NCBI GenBank assembly: GCA_964609385.1
Contig: CAZSSM010000132.1
Location: forward strand, 1 to 13,202
DNA length: 13,202 nucleotides
Direction of reading: 5' to 3'
Origin: CAZSSM01 sp964609385
GTDB lineage: Bacteria; Planctomycetota; Planctomycetia; Isosphaerales; Isosphaeraceae
A model generated the notes under the pieces. That model saw nothing but the letters and a program-made list of their open reading frames with translations. It made no database searches and was not told the origin of the DNA. A program made the position numbers and the translations under genes. Below, piece by piece: positions 6,021 to 13,202 of the stretch; positions within the stretch are counted from its first letter, which is position 1, and every line of letters begins with the position of its first letter.

Positions 6021-7757
6021 ATGCGAAACGTGTACGGGATCGGCCTTGGGGTCCGCGTGCCGGACGGGTCGAACGTCGTTGAGACCTTCGAAGCGATCGT
6101 CGAATTGGCCCGCGATTGGATCACGACCAATTACCGGAACGAGTGGGGGTACGATGGCCCGCTCTTCGGCGCGGATCCTCGAGTCGAGCCGATGCCCGAT
6201 CACGTGGTGGTGGAGGACTCGCGGATCCTCGAGTCGACGCGACTCACGAGGATCACCTGGACGCATCCGATCCCGGAGGACGCGTCGGTCTGGAGGATCA
6301 CCGGCCTGGAGATCGCCTCGGACGACGGGGCGATCGAGGTCGCCGTGTCGGTCGATCTTCGGATGTCGGACCTCGCGCTCCGGCCGATCCATCTGGCCTT
6401 CAGCCGGCCGCGGTTGGTCGACACTCTACTGAGACGCTACGAGACGACCTACGACGGTTGGCCGGTCCCCAAGCAGGTCTTGGAGGTGTCCGAATCGAAC
6501 GTTGAATGGTTTCTCCGTTCGGTCTTGGAGGATGAGCGGCGGAGCTTGCCCGTCGTCCTGATCGGCGTGGCTCGGGGGGACGTCGACGCGAAGTTGAACC
6601 CAGCGCTGATGGCCAAGCAGGTCCGTGGGTTCGCCCAGGTCGCGTGGCTGACCGACGATCGCGCTTCGACCCGCTTGCTCGAGCAGGTCGGACCGCAACT
6701 GGCCTGTGCCCTGGGACGCGTTCAAATCTACTGGCCGGGGTTCTCACGAGATGACCTGAAGGGTCGCCACCGCAGGTTCTCCGCCCAGGCGATCCAACGC
6801 GCCCTGGACACAGGTGGTCCACGGGCCAACCCGCTACTCCGCGTCTTCTCCGAGATCGCCACGGTACGGTTCTCCGAGGGCCTCGTCATCGGCCGTGCCC
6901 GACGCGCCGTCGACCAGGCCGAAGCCCGCGAGCGAGCCGAACGTCAATCCCAGGCGCAGAAGTTGACCACCGAGATCGAACGGCTCCAGGTCGAACTCAA
7001 CGCCATCCATGATCGGTCCCTCAACCTGACCACCGATCGCGACCAGAAGGAGAAGGAACACGGCGAAGCGATCGCCCGGCTCCGTGCGGACGTCGCGCGA
7101 CTCGAACGGGAACGCGACGAGGTCGCGAAGCAGCGCGATGATATCGCGGCCGATCGCGATCACCAGGCCGAACTCGCTCGCAAGTACAAGGAACGGCATA
7201 GCGAGGCCAAGCGGATGCTCCAGGCCAAGCAGGTCCAGGAGCAACACCTCGATAACCAACGAGCCGACACCGCGATGCCCGCCCAGAACGGGGCCACCGA
7301 CGTCTCACCTCGACAGACGTTTCAGGATGTCGAAGAGGCAGTCATGCACGCCGAGGACGACTTCTCGGACGAATTGGTCTTTCTCGAATCCGCCTTCGAT
7401 TCGGCCACCGATTCCGCGTTCAAGCAGCCGGACCGAGTTTACGAATTCTTCCAGATTCTCTCGGAACTCGTTAAGCGCTGGAGGGAGGGCGAAGGTCGGC
7501 TGGGAACCAGTTGGCGCGAGGCCATAAGCGAACGTGGATTTGAATTAAAAGACTTTATTTCCAAAACAGCCGAGAACAAATACGGTCGCGATTATCGATT
7601 CTTTTACAATCGCCAGCATCGTCTCTTCGAGAAGCACATCACCCTCGGCGCCGGCTCGCCCGACACCTGCCTCTCGATCCATTGGTACCGGGACGATAAG
7701 AATCGCGTTCTCGTCATCGGCCATTGCGGCCGACATTTGACCAACACGATGTCGTGA
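6021..7757 (+). CDS. Large coiled-coil protein of unknown function
   Basis: I cannot name this 578-residue protein. Three parts are visible. Residues 1 to about 290 look like a mixed alpha/beta globular domain, with a hydrophobic strand-like SLPVVLIGVA (175-184) and a VQIYWPGFS segment (234-242). Residues about 293-412 are a strongly charged coiled coil rich in Glu, Arg, Lys and Gln. Residues about 430-578 form a second globular domain ending in aromatic and basic segments (DYRFFYNRQHRLF 524-536; SIHWYRDDKNRVLVIGHCGRHL 552-573). No signal peptide or membrane segment is seen, so it is probably cytoplasmic. The start at 6021 has GGAA (6010-6013) 7 nt upstream. The last roughly 200 bp use more A/T-ending codons than the body. 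It stands alone, with no co-directional partner; the next gene converges on it. Confidence 0.85.
   Translation: MRNVYGIGLGVRVPDGSNVVETFEAIVELARDWITTNYRNEWGYDGPLFGADPRVEPMPDHVVVEDSRILESTRLTRITWTHPIPEDASVWRITGLEIASDDGAIEVAVSVDLRMSDLALRPIHLAFSRPRLVDTLLRRYETTYDGWPVPKQVLEVSESNVEWFLRSVLEDERRSLPVVLIGVARGDVDAKLNPALMAKQVRGFAQVAWLTDDRASTRLLEQVGPQLACALGRVQIYWPGFSRDDLKGRHRRFSAQAIQRALDTGGPRANPLLRVFSEIATVRFSEGLVIGRARRAVDQAEARERAERQSQAQKLTTEIERLQVELNAIHDRSLNLTTDRDQKEKEHGEAIARLRADVARLERERDEVAKQRDDIAADRDHQAELARKYKERHSEAKRMLQAKQVQEQHLDNQRADTAMPAQNGATDVSPRQTFQDVEEAVMHAEDDFSDELVFLESAFDSATDSAFKQPDRVYEFFQILSELVKRWREGEGRLGTSWREAISERGFELKDFISKTAENKYGRDYRFFYNRQHRLFEKHITLGAGSPDTCLSIHWYRDDKNRVLVIGHCGRHLTNTMS
6171..6237 (+). 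repeat. 17-bp perfect direct repeat inside the coiled-coil protein gene
   Basis: GCGGATCCTCGAGTCGA occurs at 6171-6187 and again at 6221-6237, an offset of 50 bp. Because 50 is not a multiple of three, the copies are read in different frames and encode different peptides (ADPRVEP versus SRILEST). It is therefore a DNA-level duplication and not a protein repeat. The stretch contains abutting GGATCC and CTCGAG palindromes. Confidence 0.6.
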
Positions 7758-7797
7758 TCGATCAGGTGGGACCTCTCAAGGGTGATTAGGAGAGGCT

Positions 7798-7834
7798 TCC
7801 ACGCCCGAGAGGATCGCCTCCTCTCGGGCGTGGA
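7798..7834. terminator. Bidirectional hairpin terminator between convergent genes
   Basis: CCACGCCCGAGAGGA (7799-7813) and TCCTCTCGGGCGTGG (7819-7833) are perfect complements around a 5-nt loop, and T7798/A7834 extends the stem to 16 bp. It lies 41 nt after the stop of the plus-strand gene and 65 nt past the stop of the minus-strand gene, so it can serve both. A smaller stem, CCTCTC (7772-7777) / GAGAGG (7790-7795), sits beside it and shares its sequence with the main stem, giving an alternative pairing. No T tract is present on either side. Confidence 0.7.
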
Positions 7835-7898
7835 GAGTGATCGACGTCGATCGCGGTTCAGGGTTGAGGTCTCGTCGTTCTCGGAATTCCCAACGGTC

Positions 7899-9815
7899 TT
7901 AGTCGCCGTCGTCGCCTTCGCCGGTCTCCTCACAATTGATCGCGAGGAACGCATCGGGCGCGAGGCAACTGTCATGGCCGTCGCCGCCGTCCGCGACACC
8001 CCCCAGCGGGACTGTCGGGTCGACGATGATCCGGTCGTCCCCATCGGCGGTGGCGATCCGAATCCGGTCGGCATCATCGAAGGTCAGGACATCGGCGCCG
8101 GCCTCGGTCTCCTCCTCCGAGGCGAGCAACGCCAGGCGTCGGGCCCGGATCTTGCCCTCCTGGACGGTCACGCTGATCTGGTCGTCCTGATCGCTCCCGG
8201 AGATCACCAACCAGTCGGCGCCCGCGCCACCATCGACGACGTTGGTTCCCAGTTCGGCGTCGAGGTAGTCGTCGCCCGAGCCGCCGCGCAGGGTGTCGTC
8301 GCCGCCGTCGAACCAACCGACGTCCACCGAATCGGTATTGGCCAGGTCGCCCCAGACACTGTCGTCGCCCTCACCGCCGAGGATCAAGTCGTGGCCCAGG
8401 CCGCCCAGGAGGGCGTCATCGCCCTTCTGGCCCTCCAGGGTGTCGTCGCCGAGATCGCCCCAGATCGAGTCGTTCTCGGTCCCCCCTTTGAGCAGATCAT
8501 CGCCCTCGCCGCCGAGCAACTCGTCGTCCCCTTGATGACCGAAGAGGCTGTCATCCCCCTGCTGGCCGTGCATCGAGTCGTCGCCGGCGCCTCCCTCGAT
8601 GCGATCGAGGCCCAGCCCGCCGAAGAGCCAGTCGTCGCCGTCCTGACCCAGCAGCAGATCGTTGCCGGCCCCACCGTCCAGGGTGTCGTCGCCGTCGTGG
8701 CCTCGGATCTCGTCGTGGCCCTCGGCGCCCGCCAGGAGATCGTGGCCGTCGTGGCCGAAGACGCGGTCGTCGTCGAGGCCGCCATCGAGCACATCGTCAC
8801 CGCCCTCGCCGATGAGCCGGTCGCGGCCCTCGTCGCCCCGGAGGGTGTCGTTACCTTGGCGACCGTAGAGGGTGTCGTGCCCGAGACCGCCGACGAGCTG
8901 ATCGCTCCCGAGTTCGCCGTCGATCAGGTCGCGACCCCGACCACCTTCGAGGGTGTCGTCGGCCAGGTCGCCGAAGAGTTGGTCGGCCCCGTCGCCGCCT
9001 CGGATCAGGTCGGCGCCGAAGTGTCCGTCGATGGTGTCGTCGCCGTCGTCGCCGTCGATCGTATCAGCGCCTCGGTTGCCGTCGATGAAATCGTGGCCGA
9101 GGCCCCCGGAGATCGTGTCCTGACCGACACCGCCATCGATGGTGTCATCGCCCTGATCGCCGTTGATGATGTCCGAGCCGTTCTGGCCGAGCAGGAGGTC
9201 GTCGCCCTCGCCCCCCTCGAGCAGGTCGCTGCCGCTGCCACCATAGAGGGCGTCCTCGCCGGCACCCCCGACCAGCGTGTCGTTGCCGTCCTCACCATCG
9301 AGCAGGTCGTCCCCGTCACCGCCTTCGATCCGGTCATGTCCCCGGAGCCCGGCCAGCAAGTCGACGCCGTCCCCACCGAAGATGACGTCATCGGCGTCAC
9401 CGCCGAAGACGGTATCGTCGCCCTGCCCGGCGCGGATCGTCGACGGCGCGGTGATCGGCTCGGCCTGGGCGTTCCCAATCGCGTCGATCCGGATCAGGTC
9501 GTCGCCGTCGTGACCCTCGATGAGGATCGCCTCGACCGCCTCGGCCGAGAGGCTGGCCACATAGTTCGACCCGTTAAAGATCTCGAGGCCCTCGACGGCG
9601 ATCAAGCCGTCGATTTGCCGGACCAGGATCGTATCGTTCTGCGGGGTCCCCTCGACCGTCAAGCGTTGGCCGGAGAAGGTGGCCACCGGATCGGCCGAGA
9701 GCAAGCAGCGCGTCTCCAGGTGGTCCGCCATCAAGTTCCGCCGTCGACCCAACGCGCCCGGGCGCGGTCGAGTTTTGGTGGATGAGACCGATCGTGTCAT
9801 CCGATTCTTCCGCAT
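7899..9815 (-). CDS. RTX-type calcium-binding repeat protein with planctomycete LEPR-XLL-like N-terminus
   Basis: The product is 638 residues. A basic N-terminus (RRRNLMADHLETRCLLSA) carries LETRCLLS at 33-40, matching the LEPR-XLL motif found near the start of many large planctomycete extracellular proteins. Residues about 129-535 are some 45 tandem nonapeptides of the GGxGxDxLx type (GGEGDDLLL, GQNGSDIIN), which in RTX proteins form a calcium-filled parallel beta roll. A non-repeat C-terminal domain with two cysteines and an acidic end follows. The protein is very Asp/Gly rich and probably secreted or surface-bound, but no transporter genes are present and no enzymatic domain is seen. GGAG lies 9 nt before the ATG at 9815; an ATG at 9800 is also possible, while the 9941 start is unlikely. 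A role in the envelope, adhesion or matrix is inference. Confidence 0.88.
   Translation of the reverse strand: MRKNRMTRSVSSTKTRPRPGALGRRRNLMADHLETRCLLSADPVATFSGQRLTVEGTPQNDTILVRQIDGLIAVEGLEIFNGSNYVASLSAEAVEAILIEGHDGDDLIRIDAIGNAQAEPITAPSTIRAGQGDDTVFGGDADDVIFGGDGVDLLAGLRGHDRIEGGDGDDLLDGEDGNDTLVGGAGEDALYGGSGSDLLEGGEGDDLLLGQNGSDIINGDQGDDTIDGGVGQDTISGGLGHDFIDGNRGADTIDGDDGDDTIDGHFGADLIRGGDGADQLFGDLADDTLEGGRGRDLIDGELGSDQLVGGLGHDTLYGRQGNDTLRGDEGRDRLIGEGGDDVLDGGLDDDRVFGHDGHDLLAGAEGHDEIRGHDGDDTLDGGAGNDLLLGQDGDDWLFGGLGLDRIEGGAGDDSMHGQQGDDSLFGHQGDDELLGGEGDDLLKGGTENDSIWGDLGDDTLEGQKGDDALLGGLGHDLILGGEGDDSVWGDLANTDSVDVGWFDGGDDTLRGGSGDDYLDAELGTNVVDGGAGADWLVISGSDQDDQISVTVQEGKIRARRLALLASEEETEAGADVLTFDDADRIRIATADGDDRIIVDPTVPLGGVADGGDGHDSCLAPDAFLAINCEETGEGDDGD
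8208..9431 (-). repeat. RTX nonapeptide-coding tandem repeat block (27-bp unit)
   Basis: About 45 diverged 27-bp units each encode one GGxGxDxLx nonapeptide. The units are similar at DNA level (recurrent GTCGTCGCC-type strings on the plus strand) but not identical. The block creates long open frames on the opposite strand that are rich in Val and Ala and are artefacts of the repeat. Confidence 0.85.
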
Positions 9816-10461
9816 ATCCCTCGACTCCGACAGAGGTCCGCGATGAGGTCGTGCGACCGAGTCCGGCCCGTCGCTCCCAAAGGAAACGACCGATCGGCCG
9901 ACGCGAACGGGGACATGCGCCCCGAACGTCGGCTCGAGCACGGACTCGGCTCAACGTCACTCCAAGGAGGGTCGGTCCGAAGGCGCGGCCGGTCACGGAC
10001 CAGCCGCGTTCGCTTCAGAGATCCAGGCGCGGGGTGTCGTTCACAGTCGGGGTTCCCTCCCCATGGTGCAGCCGAGTTACCGGATCTCGAGGAATCGAAC
10101 AAGAGAGGTTCGGCCGATCGCGCGGCGAACTTGAACCGAACCCCGTTGGAGGCCATGTCTGTTGGGCCAGACCTCGGGTCCGAACCGGTTGGGTTGGACC
10201 GGGGAGGCCCGAGGATCGTAACGTGTGCCTTAGAAATGGATCCGTCCTTTCGTTGAGACGGACCTTCTCAGTCGTCCTCGGATGTCCGGCCTTGAACGGT
10301 GGGATCACGGTCCCAGGGTCAGGCCCATTCGAGCTTGAGAGTCTCCGAAGAAACGGGAGATGGCTATGATAATGGTGATGCATCGGCCAAGGTGAGACGT
10401 TAGGATCGAACGACTAGATCTCGATGCTCGGCCGGGTTCTCACCGCTTAGAGGTTCTCAGC
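9816..10461. other. Divergent intergenic region, no supported gene
   Basis: This 646-bp gap separates the divergent RTX gene and kinase gene and must hold promoters for both. Overlapping frames of 119-195 codons on both strands have Arg/Pro/Gly-rich, shadow-like composition and no recognised domain. A TATGAT (10365-10370) could be a -10 box for the kinase, but no matching -35 is found at normal spacing. TCCGTC (10241-10246) / GACGGA (10257-10262) is a small hairpin. Close to the kinase start, GGTGAGA (10391-10397) can pair with TCTCACC (10438-10444), and GGTTCTCA is directly repeated at 10435-10442 and 10452-10459, suggesting a structured leader. None of these is firm. Confidence 0.45.
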
Positions 10462-13202
10462 ATGTCTGCCGATCGCGACCTGCTCTTCGGTCTGCTCGCT
10501 CTGCAAAACGGGCTGATCGATCAGGAACAGCTCGTTGCTGCCTTCCAGGCCTGGATCCGCGACAAAACCAAATCCCTGGCCGACCACCTTATCGACCGGC
10601 GAGATCTCGATGAGGATCAGTGCTTCGCCGTCGAAGTCATGGTCAATCTGCATCTGAAGAAACACGGGGGTGATGCCGAGAAGAGCCTTGCTTCCGTGCC
10701 GAAGTCACCAGCGATGGCGAAGCTGTCGGCTCTCGGGGACGACGATCTGGAACGCGCCATTCAGTCGGGCGACCCGACCCCCTGCTGTAACGTCTCCGAC
10801 CCAACCCCACCCAGGCCTGATGACGAGGAGACCCTTAAATACTCGGTCGGCTCAACCACCTCCGAGGGCCAACGCTTCCGCGTGCTGAGGCCTCATGCCC
10901 AGGGCGGAGTGGGGGCCGTCTTCGTGGCGTTGGATGGGGAACTCAACCGCGAGGTGGCCCTCAAGCAGATCCTCGAGCATCACGCCGATAACCTCCAGAG
11001 CCGCCAGCGGTTCGTCGTTGAGGCCGAGATCACCGGGGGGTTGGAGCACCCAGGCATCGTGCCGGTCTACGGGCTGGGAGCCTATAAGGACGGTCGGCCC
11101 TACTACGCGATGCGATTCATCCGGGGCGATTCGCTCAAGCAAGCCATCGAGCAGTTCCATAATGACGCCACGCTGAAGGCCGATCCAGGTCGGCGATCGT
11201 TGGCGTTGCGCAAGCTGCTGCGTCGGTTCATCGACGTGTGCAACGCGATCGAGTACGCCCACAGCCGCGGGGTGCTGCATCGCGACATCAAGCCGGGCAA
11301 CGTGATTGTGGGCAAGCACGGCGAGACGCTGGTGGTCGACTGGGGTCTGGCCAAGGCACTGGGTGAGCGCGACGAAGCGGAGGCGACCGACGAGCGCACC
11401 CTCCGGCCCGCCTCGTCCAGCGGATCGGCCGAAACGTTGCCCGGCTCAGCTCTCGGCACGCCGGCCTATATGAGTCCCGAGCAGGCCCGCGGCGACCTCA
11501 AGTCGCTGGGACCGCATTCGGACGTCTACAGCCTGGGGGCGACCTTCTACAGCTTGCTGACCGGCACGCCGGCCTTCAAAGGCGATATGGGCACGGTGCT
11601 CCGTCAGGTGAAGGCCGGCCAATTCCCGACCCCGCGCGAGCAGGATCCGGCGATCGATAAGGCCTTGGAGGCGATTTGTCTCCGGGCGATGGCGACCCAA
11701 CCGGAGGATCGCTACGCCCGTTGCCGCGAGCTGGCCGAAGACGTGGAGCGTTGGATGGCCGATGAGCCGGTGACGGCCTACCGCGAGCCGGCCACCGTCC
11801 GCGCCCGACGCTGGATCCGCCACCACAGGACCTTGGTCACCACGGCCGCCTCGGCTCTGGTGATCCTCGCCACGGTTTTGATCGCCATTGGCATTTGGCA
11901 GAACCAGCTCCAACGCGATCGGATCGTCCGCTACGGGAAACTCCAGACTCAGCTCGAGTCCGCCGTCGCGTACGCCTCCGAGGAGCCGTTGAACCTCGAG
12001 CGCTGGGAGACGGCCCTCCTATTGGCCGACCAAGCCGTCGAGGCCATCGGACCCCACACCGAACTGGCGCCCTCCCAAGCCATCCTCGCGCTCCAGCAAC
12101 GTCTCAACATGGACGCCGCGGCGGCCCAGGCCGATGACGCGTTTTTGGCCGAACTGGTCTCGACCCGGACGGCGTGGTTCGACCTGGGCAGCTCCGGCGT
12201 GGAGCGAGGCTATGCCCGAGCCTTCTCGGCCTACGGCTTGGACCTCGACTCCGTCGCCACTGAAGCCGCTGCCCAACAGCTTCTCTCACGTCCCGCGGAG
12301 TTCGTCGCCGAGGTGGTCGCCATGCTCGACGACTGGATCTCGATCCGTCGTCGGATCACCTCTGAGATAAATCGCCTGGGTCCGTTGGTCGATCTGGCCA
12401 TCGCCCTGGACGGTGGCCCGGCGCGGGCCCAGTTCCGCCGCCTGCTGAGGGAACCCGACTTGAGTGATCGCCTCGAGGACCTCTGCTCATTTGCCTCGGC
12501 CGATCGGCTGGCGGTGCTTCCGGCCCCGATGGCGGTCCTGCTAGCGCGTTCGCTGGTGATCGCTGGTGACCGGGACAAGGCCATTGGGGTGCTCCGGGAC
12601 GCCGCCACGCGTCATCCCGACGACGTCTGGGCGAATTACGATCTCGCCCAGCTCTACGATGCATCCCAGCCTCCGCGCCGTGGTGAAGCCAAGCGGTTCT
12701 ACGCGATCGCCCGTGTGCTTCGTCCGGAGACTGCTCACGCTCTCGCCTTTCTACTATGGGAGACTGGCGAACGATTCGAGGCGACCATTGTCTTTGCTGA
12801 CCTAGTTGCGCTTCGCCCCAACGATGCTCGGCACCTGGCTGGCTATGGCACACACCTCAAAAATTTAGGTCAATTCGACGAATCGTCTTCATTACTTGAA
12901 ATCGCCGTTACGAATGCCGATAAAGAGCTCAAGGTCAACCCTCAGAACGTACAGGCTCACAACAGTCGCGGCTTTGCCCTGAATGAGCTTGGACGTTTCG
13001 ACGAGGCAATCGAGGCATACGACCGCGCCCTGGACATCGATCCGCAACTCGCAAAGGTCCAAAACAACCGCGGCAATACTCTGAGGAACCTTGGACGCTC
13101 AGGCGAGGCAATCGAGGCATACGACCCTGCCTTGAACATCGACCCACAGTACGCAATGGCGCACAACAACCGAGGCAACGCGCTGAACGACCTTGCACGT
13201 TT
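10462..13202 (+). CDS. Membrane-anchored Ser/Thr protein kinase with C-terminal TPR repeats (3' partial)
   Basis: The frame is open for 913 residues to the window edge. Residues 1-75 (MSADRDLLFGLLALQNGLI...) resemble the extension found on many planctomycete kinases. The Hanks-type kinase domain spans about 140-435: glycine loop AQGGVGAVF (146-154), catalytic Lys168 (VALKQI), HRDIKPGN at 273-280 with Asp275, DWG (293-295) replacing DFG, and an activation segment ending GTPAYMSPEQARG. It is expected to be active because all catalytic residues are present. A single transmembrane segment lies at about 458-479, followed by a helical region and TPRs: clear 34-residue units at 832-865 and 866-899, a third cut by the edge, and diverged ones earlier. 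GAGG lies 8 nt before the ATG. The TPR part is presumably a partner-binding sensor or scaffold; the substrate is unknown. Confidence 0.94.
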   Translation, partial: MSADRDLLFGLLALQNGLIDQEQLVAAFQAWIRDKTKSLADHLIDRRDLDEDQCFAVEVMVNLHLKKHGGDAEKSLASVPKSPAMAKLSALGDDDLERAIQSGDPTPCCNVSDPTPPRPDDEETLKYSVGSTTSEGQRFRVLRPHAQGGVGAVFVALDGELNREVALKQILEHHADNLQSRQRFVVEAEITGGLEHPGIVPVYGLGAYKDGRPYYAMRFIRGDSLKQAIEQFHNDATLKADPGRRSLALRKLLRRFIDVCNAIEYAHSRGVLHRDIKPGNVIVGKHGETLVVDWGLAKALGERDEAEATDERTLRPASSSGSAETLPGSALGTPAYMSPEQARGDLKSLGPHSDVYSLGATFYSLLTGTPAFKGDMGTVLRQVKAGQFPTPREQDPAIDKALEAICLRAMATQPEDRYARCRELAEDVERWMADEPVTAYREPATVRARRWIRHHRTLVTTAASALVILATVLIAIGIWQNQLQRDRIVRYGKLQTQLESAVAYASEEPLNLERWETALLLADQAVEAIGPHTELAPSQAILALQQRLNMDAAAAQADDAFLAELVSTRTAWFDLGSSGVERGYARAFSAYGLDLDSVATEAAAQQLLSRPAEFVAEVVAMLDDWISIRRRITSEINRLGPLVDLAIALDGGPARAQFRRLLREPDLSDRLEDLCSFASADRLAVLPAPMAVLLARSLVIAGDRDKAIGVLRDAATRHPDDVWANYDLAQLYDASQPPRRGEAKRFYAIARVLRPETAHALAFLLWETGERFEATIVFADLVALRPNDARHLAGYGTHLKNLGQFDESSSLLEIAVTNADKELKVNPQNVQAHNSRGFALNELGRFDEAIEAYDRALDIDPQLAKVQNNRGNTLRNLGRSGEAIEAYDPALNIDPQYAMAHNNRGNALNDLAR
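12955..13202 (+). repeat. 102-bp tandem repeat encoding TPR units (runs off the window)
   Basis: The coding sequence repeats with a 102-bp period, one 34-residue TPR each. Long identical strings such as GAGGCAATCGAGGCATACGA recur at 13003 and 13105. The DNA-level identity is higher than in the upstream, diverged TPR-like units, which suggests recent duplication. The second unit has YDPALNIDP where the first has YDRALDIDP, placing a proline in the second helix. Confidence 0.75.

Noticed and set aside
5905..6432. A 175-codon plus-strand frame starting before the coiled-coil protein
   Set aside because: It overlaps the first 400 bp of the 6021 gene in another frame and becomes an Arg/Ser-rich shadow.
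7782..9785. A 667-codon plus-strand open frame across the RTX gene
   Set aside because: It is the antisense shadow of the 27-bp RTX repeats; its Val/Ala-rich periodic composition follows from the complement of GGxGxDxLx codons, and the minus frame has clear family motifs.
10060..10105. tRNA-like minus-strand string (GTTCGATTCC followed further on by GCACCA)
   Set aside because: The bases around the putative T loop do not form a 5-bp stem and no acceptor, D or anticodon arms can be drawn.
9782..10369. A 195-codon plus-strand frame (and overlapping 119-137-codon frames on both strands) between the RTX and kinase genes
   Set aside because: Multiple equally open frames overlap in GC-rich DNA, with Arg-rich composition and no motif; one overlaps the RTX start.

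Overview
The window looks like chromosomal DNA of a GC-rich planctomycete, most likely near the Isosphaeraceae. Three things point there: a secreted-type repeat protein with an N-terminal LExRxLLS motif (the LEPR-XLL signature of planctomycete surface proteins); a membrane-anchored Ser/Thr kinase with a planctomycete-style N-terminal extension, a HAQGG-type glycine loop and C-terminal TPRs; and generous spacing between housekeeping genes. The genus is an inference.

Layout. Positions 1-76 hold the acidic C-terminal end of an unidentified plus-strand gene. A 419-bp convergent gap with an AT-rich, palindromic patch follows. From 4577 down to 496, four genes read leftward: prfB (release factor 2, with a programmed +1 frameshift), an unrecognised 208-residue protein, glyA (serine hydroxymethyltransferase) and a DUF1993 protein. 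Gaps of 135-255 bp separate them, so they are probably not one tight operon; the prfB-distal and glyA-distal gaps contain inverted repeats. Divergent from prfB is a plus-strand glutamyl-Q tRNA(Asp) synthetase gene (4773-5792), so two translation genes share one 195-bp upstream region.

Positions 6021-7757 encode a 578-residue protein of unknown function built as N-terminal domain, long coiled coil and C-terminal domain; it is the best candidate for undescribed biology. It converges on a large RTX-type (GGxGxDxLx) calcium-binding repeat protein on the minus strand (7899-9815), with a very strong 16-bp hairpin between the two. After a 646-bp divergent gap, a Ser/Thr protein kinase starts at 10462 and runs off the right edge, still open after 913 residues.

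I see no tRNA, rRNA, CRISPR array, insertion sequence or phage gene. No clear multi-gene defence or biosynthetic system is visible. The notable points are the prfB frameshift with a poor internal Shine-Dalgarno, a GluQ-RS that appears to lack its zinc cysteines, the unknown coiled-coil protein, and the compositional change in the kinase's TPR region.
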